Source of the DNA: CAZFAT01 sp964517075 | GTDB taxonomy: Bacteria > Acidobacteriota > Vicinamibacteria > Vicinamibacterales > SCN-69-37 | Length of the DNA: 17,793 nt | NCBI GenBank assembly: GCA_964517075.1 | Contig: CAZFAT010000388.1 | Location: 1-17,793 of the forward strand | Direction of reading: 5' to 3' | Shown: one piece after another, positions 14,709 to 17,793 of the stretch | Layout of the letters: each line of letters begins with the position of its first letter | How positions within the stretch are numbered: the stretch's first letter is position 1 | Notes under the pieces: generated by a model | The model's input: only the letters and a program-made list of their open reading frames with translations | The model's database searches: none | Told to the model about the DNA's origin: nothing | Program-made: the position numbers and the translations under genes

Positions 14709-14987
14709 AGCGTTCGCCACGAGGGTCAATCGTATCTCTTGCCGCACCGTCATCGTCGACGACGCGATCTGGCGGAGGGGAAGGACGGCGGCGGCTGGGC
14801 GGCCGCCATGCAGTGTGGCGATGCGCCGCTCGAACACCACGGTTCCCTGCGCCGGACTCGCGGCTTCATTCGGGCTACGTAGTCATGGTCCGTACTCCAA
14901 TTTTGTCGTCGCTAGTCCTGCGACTTCCAGGCTAGAATCGCTCCCTGTCACATCCTGAGCGTCCAGAGGAGCCGTCGTCGACGGATC

Positions 14988-14995
14988 GAGGAGGT
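14988..14995 (+). promoter_or_regulatory. Strong ribosome binding site for the S8 protease
   Basis: GAGGAGGT-like sequence ends a few bases before ATG 14999 and fixes the start. The upstream 14841-14987 gap holds a TAGAAT box at 14933-14938, without a well-spaced -35. Confidence 0.6.
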
Positions 14996-14998
14996 GCG

Positions 14999-16837
14999 AT
15001 GTCACCGGTGCTGAGCTTCCGAGCGCTTGCCGTTGCGTGCGGCGCCGCGGTCTTGATCACCGCCGCGTCATCCCGGCCGTCGGCCGAGCAGACTCCGCAG
15101 GAGTCCCGGCGCGTGGATGTGCTTATCACGTTCGATCGAACGCCCGGCCCGGCCGAACGGGCGCTCGTCAACGGACGGGGCGGTCAGATCCGGTTCAGCT
15201 ACACGCTCGTGCCGGGGATGGCGGCGAGCCTTCCCGAAGGGGCGGTCGCCGCGTTGAACGGCAATCCGCGCGTGCTGGCGATCGAGCCCGACGGGCAGAT
15301 CGTCCGACACGACGCGGAGCTCGACAATGCCTGGGGCGTCAAGCGCATCGGGTCGGGCGTGGCGCACGACGACTACTTCATTTTTGGGTCGGGCGTGGTC
15401 ATCGGGGTAATGGACTCGGGAATCGACTACCGCCATCCCGATCTCGACTTCAATTACGTTCCGGGCGCCAGCCGGGACTTCGTGAACAACGATTCAGACC
15501 CGTTCGACGACAACAGCCACGGATCGCACGTTTCCGGAACGGCTGCTGCTGAGGACAACAACGTCGGCGTCGTGGGCGTCGCGCCGAGTGCCGGCATCGC
15601 CGCTCTGAAGGTTCTGGACGCGCAAGGCAGCGGCGCCTGGAGCAGCGTCATCGCCGCCCTTCAGTGGGCCGTGGACAACGGGGTCGACGTCACCAACAGC
15701 AGCTTCGGCAGCGGCACCAACCCCGGTACCCTCGTGGAAGCGGCGTACGACGCGGCCGACGCCGCGGGCCTCGTGAACGTCGCCTCGGCGGGCAACAGCG
15801 GCAACTGCGGCGGACGCGGCAACAGCGTGGGATATCCGGCGCGGTTCGCCTCGGTGATCGCCGTGGGCGCGACGACGTCGAGCGACAGCCGGCCGTGCTT
15901 CTCGAGCACCGGACCGGACGTTGAGCTGGTGGCCCCCGGCGTGAGCATCGTTTCGACCGTGCCCGGCGGCGGGTATGCGTCGTTCAGCGGCACGTCCATG
16001 TCGTCGCCGCACGTGGCCGGCGCGGCGGCGTTGCTCAAGAGCGCCGGCGTGACGGATGCCAACCTCAACGGGCGCGTGAACGACGAGATCCGCCACATCC
16101 TGACGAGCACGGCCATCGACCTTGGATCCGGGGGCCGCGACAACCAGTACGGCTTCGGCCTCGTCGACGTCGTGGCCGCACTCGAGGCGCTCGGCCCGGG
16201 CACGCCCCCGGCCGACGCCGTGAGCGTCGCCCTCTCGACCAACAAGACGACCTACACAATTGACACCGACACGTCCGTCACGCTCACGGCCATCGTGACC
16301 GACGAGTTCGGCACGCCCCTCGACGGACTCCCGGCGACCGCGTTTGTCACGACGCTCGACAGCGGAGTCATCGGAGCCACGTTCAATGGGTCCGGCGCTG
16401 GGGTCTATACGGCCGTGATTGCCCTTCCGGCGGCCGGCGGCCATACGGTCGAAGTCACCGTCGACGACGGTTCGGCCGTCGGCAGCGACGCGGCCTCGTT
16501 CAACGTGCAGGCGGCCGGCGGCGGCAGCGTGACGGTGGCGTCGATCGCCTACGGTGGGTCAGGTGGCCCGAATGGCGATCGGCATTTGATCATCACCGCT
16601 GCGATCGTCGACGAGAACGGCCAGCCGATCGGGAACGCCTCCGTGGCGATCGACGTGACGCGGGATGGCAACCCGTACGCGTCGAGCGTCGGGACGACGG
16701 GCAGCAACGGCGAGGTGGCGTTTCAGCTCAACAATGCGCCCAACGGCTGCTACGTTACGACGGTGACGAGCGTGACTGTCGGCGGCGTTATGACGACGCC
16801 GCCCACACCGCCGAATGGGCACTGTAAGGCTTCCTGA
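14999..16837 (+). CDS. Secreted subtilisin-family (S8) serine protease
   Basis: A 612-residue precursor. Residues 1-30 are a signal peptide. Residues 38-104 look like an I9-type inhibitor propeptide (VDVLITFDRTPG through ALNGNPRVLAIEPDGQI). The catalytic domain spans about 110-395 with D139 in GVMDSGIDYRHPDL, H174 in DNSHGSHVSGT, oxyanion N266 in NVASAGNSGNC and S333 in SFSGTSMSSPHVAGA. All catalytic residues are present. Residues about 405-505 and 512-612 look like two Ig-like beta domains (TNKTTYTIDTDTSVTLTAIV, and IAYGGSGGPNGDRHL with DENGQPIGNASVAI). They probably serve in substrate or surface attachment. A PrcB-domain gene follows within about 115 bp on the same strand. Confidence 0.95.
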   Translation: MSPVLSFRALAVACGAAVLITAASSRPSAEQTPQESRRVDVLITFDRTPGPAERALVNGRGGQIRFSYTLVPGMAASLPEGAVAALNGNPRVLAIEPDGQIVRHDAELDNAWGVKRIGSGVAHDDYFIFGSGVVIGVMDSGIDYRHPDLDFNYVPGASRDFVNNDSDPFDDNSHGSHVSGTAAAEDNNVGVVGVAPSAGIAALKVLDAQGSGAWSSVIAALQWAVDNGVDVTNSSFGSGTNPGTLVEAAYDAADAAGLVNVASAGNSGNCGGRGNSVGYPARFASVIAVGATTSSDSRPCFSSTGPDVELVAPGVSIVSTVPGGGYASFSGTSMSSPHVAGAAALLKSAGVTDANLNGRVNDEIRHILTSTAIDLGSGGRDNQYGFGLVDVVAALEALGPGTPPADAVSVALSTNKTTYTIDTDTSVTLTAIVTDEFGTPLDGLPATAFVTTLDSGVIGATFNGSGAGVYTAVIALPAAGGHTVEVTVDDGSAVGSDAASFNVQAAGGGSVTVASIAYGGSGGPNGDRHLIITAAIVDENGQPIGNASVAIDVTRDGNPYASSVGTTGSNGEVAFQLNNAPNGCYVTTVTSVTVGGVMTTPPTPPNGHCKAS

Positions 16838-16940
16838 CGGTTAGGCGATCCGGGTCCGGTCGGTTTCGGCAGATTGACGGCCTCGAAGTTGAAGAGGCGA
16901 CTGCGACGCCGACCGCCGCGGCGCGCGTGTGTCGCGGCGA

Positions 16941-16946
16941 AGGGAG
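16941..16946 (+). promoter_or_regulatory. Ribosome binding site deciding the PrcB-like start
   Basis: AGGGAG lies 5 nt before GTG 16952, better placed than anything before the upstream in-frame TTG at 16874. Confidence 0.45.
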
Positions 16947-16951
16947 TTGAT

Positions 16952-17374
16952 GTGATCGCGTGCACGTTCGCGCTCGCTGCACAGGCCTTCGCGTTCAGCA
17001 CCGTGGCCCAGGGCGGCTCGAGCCAGATTCAGGAGCCGCGCACCGTCGTCGTTCGATCGACCGACGAATGGCAGGCCCTGTGGAAGGAGCACGGCGCCGG
17101 CGCCGCGCCCACCGTCGACTTCACCCGGTCCCTCGTCGTCGGCGTGTTTCTCGGGATGCGTCCCAGCGCGGGCTTCGGCGTTCAGATCACGACCATTCGG
17201 CGCAGCGGGACGACGGCCTTCGTCGAGTTCGCGGAACGGCGCCCGGCGCTGGGGGAGATCACGGCGCAAGTGCTGACCTCGCCGTTCCATCTCGTGGCCA
17301 TGCCCCGGGCGGTCGAGGTCGTCGAATTCAAGGAGATCGGCAGCGGCGCCGACCGTGGCGACCGATCTCCCTGA
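16952..17374 (+). CDS. PrcB-domain protein, putative S8 protease partner
   Basis: A 140-residue exported protein. The N-terminus is hydrophobic (IACTFALAAQAFAFSTVAQG). The body has the PrcB C-terminal domain pattern: VVGVFLGMRPSAGFGVQIT (about 63-80), then GEITAQVLTSPFHLVAMPR (about 101-119). PrcB was described in Treponema denticola as a lipoprotein needed for the subtilisin-family protease complex dentilisin (PrtP). Here the gene directly follows an S8 protease, 114 bp downstream. No lipobox is clear, so it is probably periplasmic or secreted. An upstream TTG start at 16874 would add a very Arg-rich extension. Similar domains also occur away from proteases, so the partnership is inference. 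Confidence 0.7.
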   Translation: MIACTFALAAQAFAFSTVAQGGSSQIQEPRTVVVRSTDEWQALWKEHGAGAAPTVDFTRSLVVGVFLGMRPSAGFGVQITTIRRSGTTAFVEFAERRPALGEITAQVLTSPFHLVAMPRAVEVVEFKEIGSGADRGDRSP

Positions 17375-17439
17375 CGGGGCGGCGCTTCGGACCGGGCCGC
17401 GCGACCGGATCCCGGTTCTTCCAGCGTAAAGTGAAGCAC

Positions 17440-17793
17440 GTGAGCCTCAGACTTCTGACGATCGCGGCAACGGCCGCGATGTTCGCCGGATGCGCCGGGG
17501 ACGATGGGCAGGGGCAGCATCCGCTCGACCGGCCCCGCTGCCCGAGCCGCCCTATCTCGGCCAGCCGGTGCCCGGCCTGACGCCCGAGCGGTTCGCGCCC
17601 GGCGTCGTCAGCACCGACGCCATCGAGCTCAACGGAGTGTTTTCCGCCGACGGCCGGGAGTTCTACTTCACGCGCATCGTCGAGGGGCCGGACACCATGC
17701 ACCAGATGACGCTGGTCGATGGCACGTGGGGAGCGGCCCGCGAGCTGATGCTGTTTCCCGACAGCCGACGCGTGGAATCGGCCGACATGGCCC
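17440..17793 (+). pseudogene. PD40/TolB-like lipoprotein, frameshifted near N-terminus and cut by window edge
   Basis: From GTG 17440 one frame gives a lipoprotein signal, SLRLLTIAATAAMFAGCAGD, and then ends at a stop at 17578-17580. A second frame, open from about 17490 to the window end, reads LPEPPYLGQPVPGLTPERF, then FSADGREFYFTRIVEG and TWGAARELMLFPDSRR. This is typical of PD40 beta-propeller lipoproteins, where PPYLGQ follows shortly after the lipid anchor. Loss of one base (probably a G) in the G-rich stretch about 17506-17514 would explain the break. It could be a true pseudogene or a sequencing or assembly error. The 3' end is missing, so the intactness of the rest is unknown. Confidence 0.6.

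Noticed and set aside
12996..14882. 628-residue plus-strand frame
   Set aside because: Antisense shadow of the dynamin-like gene; no family signature.

Overview
The window is high-GC bacterial DNA with dense, ordinary housekeeping and envelope genes broken up by accessory patches. Several things suggest a soil Acidobacteriota-type genome, possibly Vicinamibacteria: a TPR lipoprotein with a CxxCYWG motif, a four-domain multicopper oxidase with permuted copper motifs, PD40/TolB-like lipoproteins, Uma2 nucleases and an ACT-type malic enzyme. This assignment is an inference from gene families; no marker gene here fixes the taxon.

Layout. Positions 1-1275 hold the C-terminal end of an unidentified protein and a DUF2182 membrane protein with Met-rich and Cys-rich putative metal sites. 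Positions 1422-3029 form a small islet at a tRNA-Thr(CGT) gene. A 45-nt copy of the tRNA 3' half, running from the anticodon loop to CCA with 44 of 45 bases identical, lies 1563 bp from the intact gene, as expected for an integrated element. The islet carries an intact Phd-type antitoxin and PIN toxin pair. Behind it are frameshifted remnants of a MerR-family regulator and a DsrE-family protein. No integrase is visible.

Positions 3182-7060 hold a CPA2/KefB-like cation/proton antiporter with a C-terminal RCK module on the minus strand. Divergent from it are two tandem PepSY-TM-like membrane proteins and a Uma2-family nuclease. Positions 7075-7303 are a large imperfect inverted repeat between convergent genes. 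Positions 7314-10889 hold a minus-strand pair: a secreted multicopper oxidase and, 21 bp downstream, a TPR lipoprotein. Positions 11226-11482 hold an internally deleted histidine-kinase remnant.

Positions 11543-12958 encode an ACT-domain malic enzyme. It converges on a dynamin-like GTPase (12981-14708), with a perfect GC hairpin at the malic enzyme stop codon. Positions 14999-17374 encode a secreted subtilisin-family protease followed by a PrcB-domain protein, a pairing that recalls the dentilisin locus of Treponema. The window ends in a PD40-like lipoprotein whose signal peptide and body lie in different frames.

The strongest candidates for follow-up are the anticodon-loop tRNA islet that keeps only its toxin-antitoxin pair, the S8 protease-PrcB pair, and the permuted oxidase with its TPR lipoprotein.
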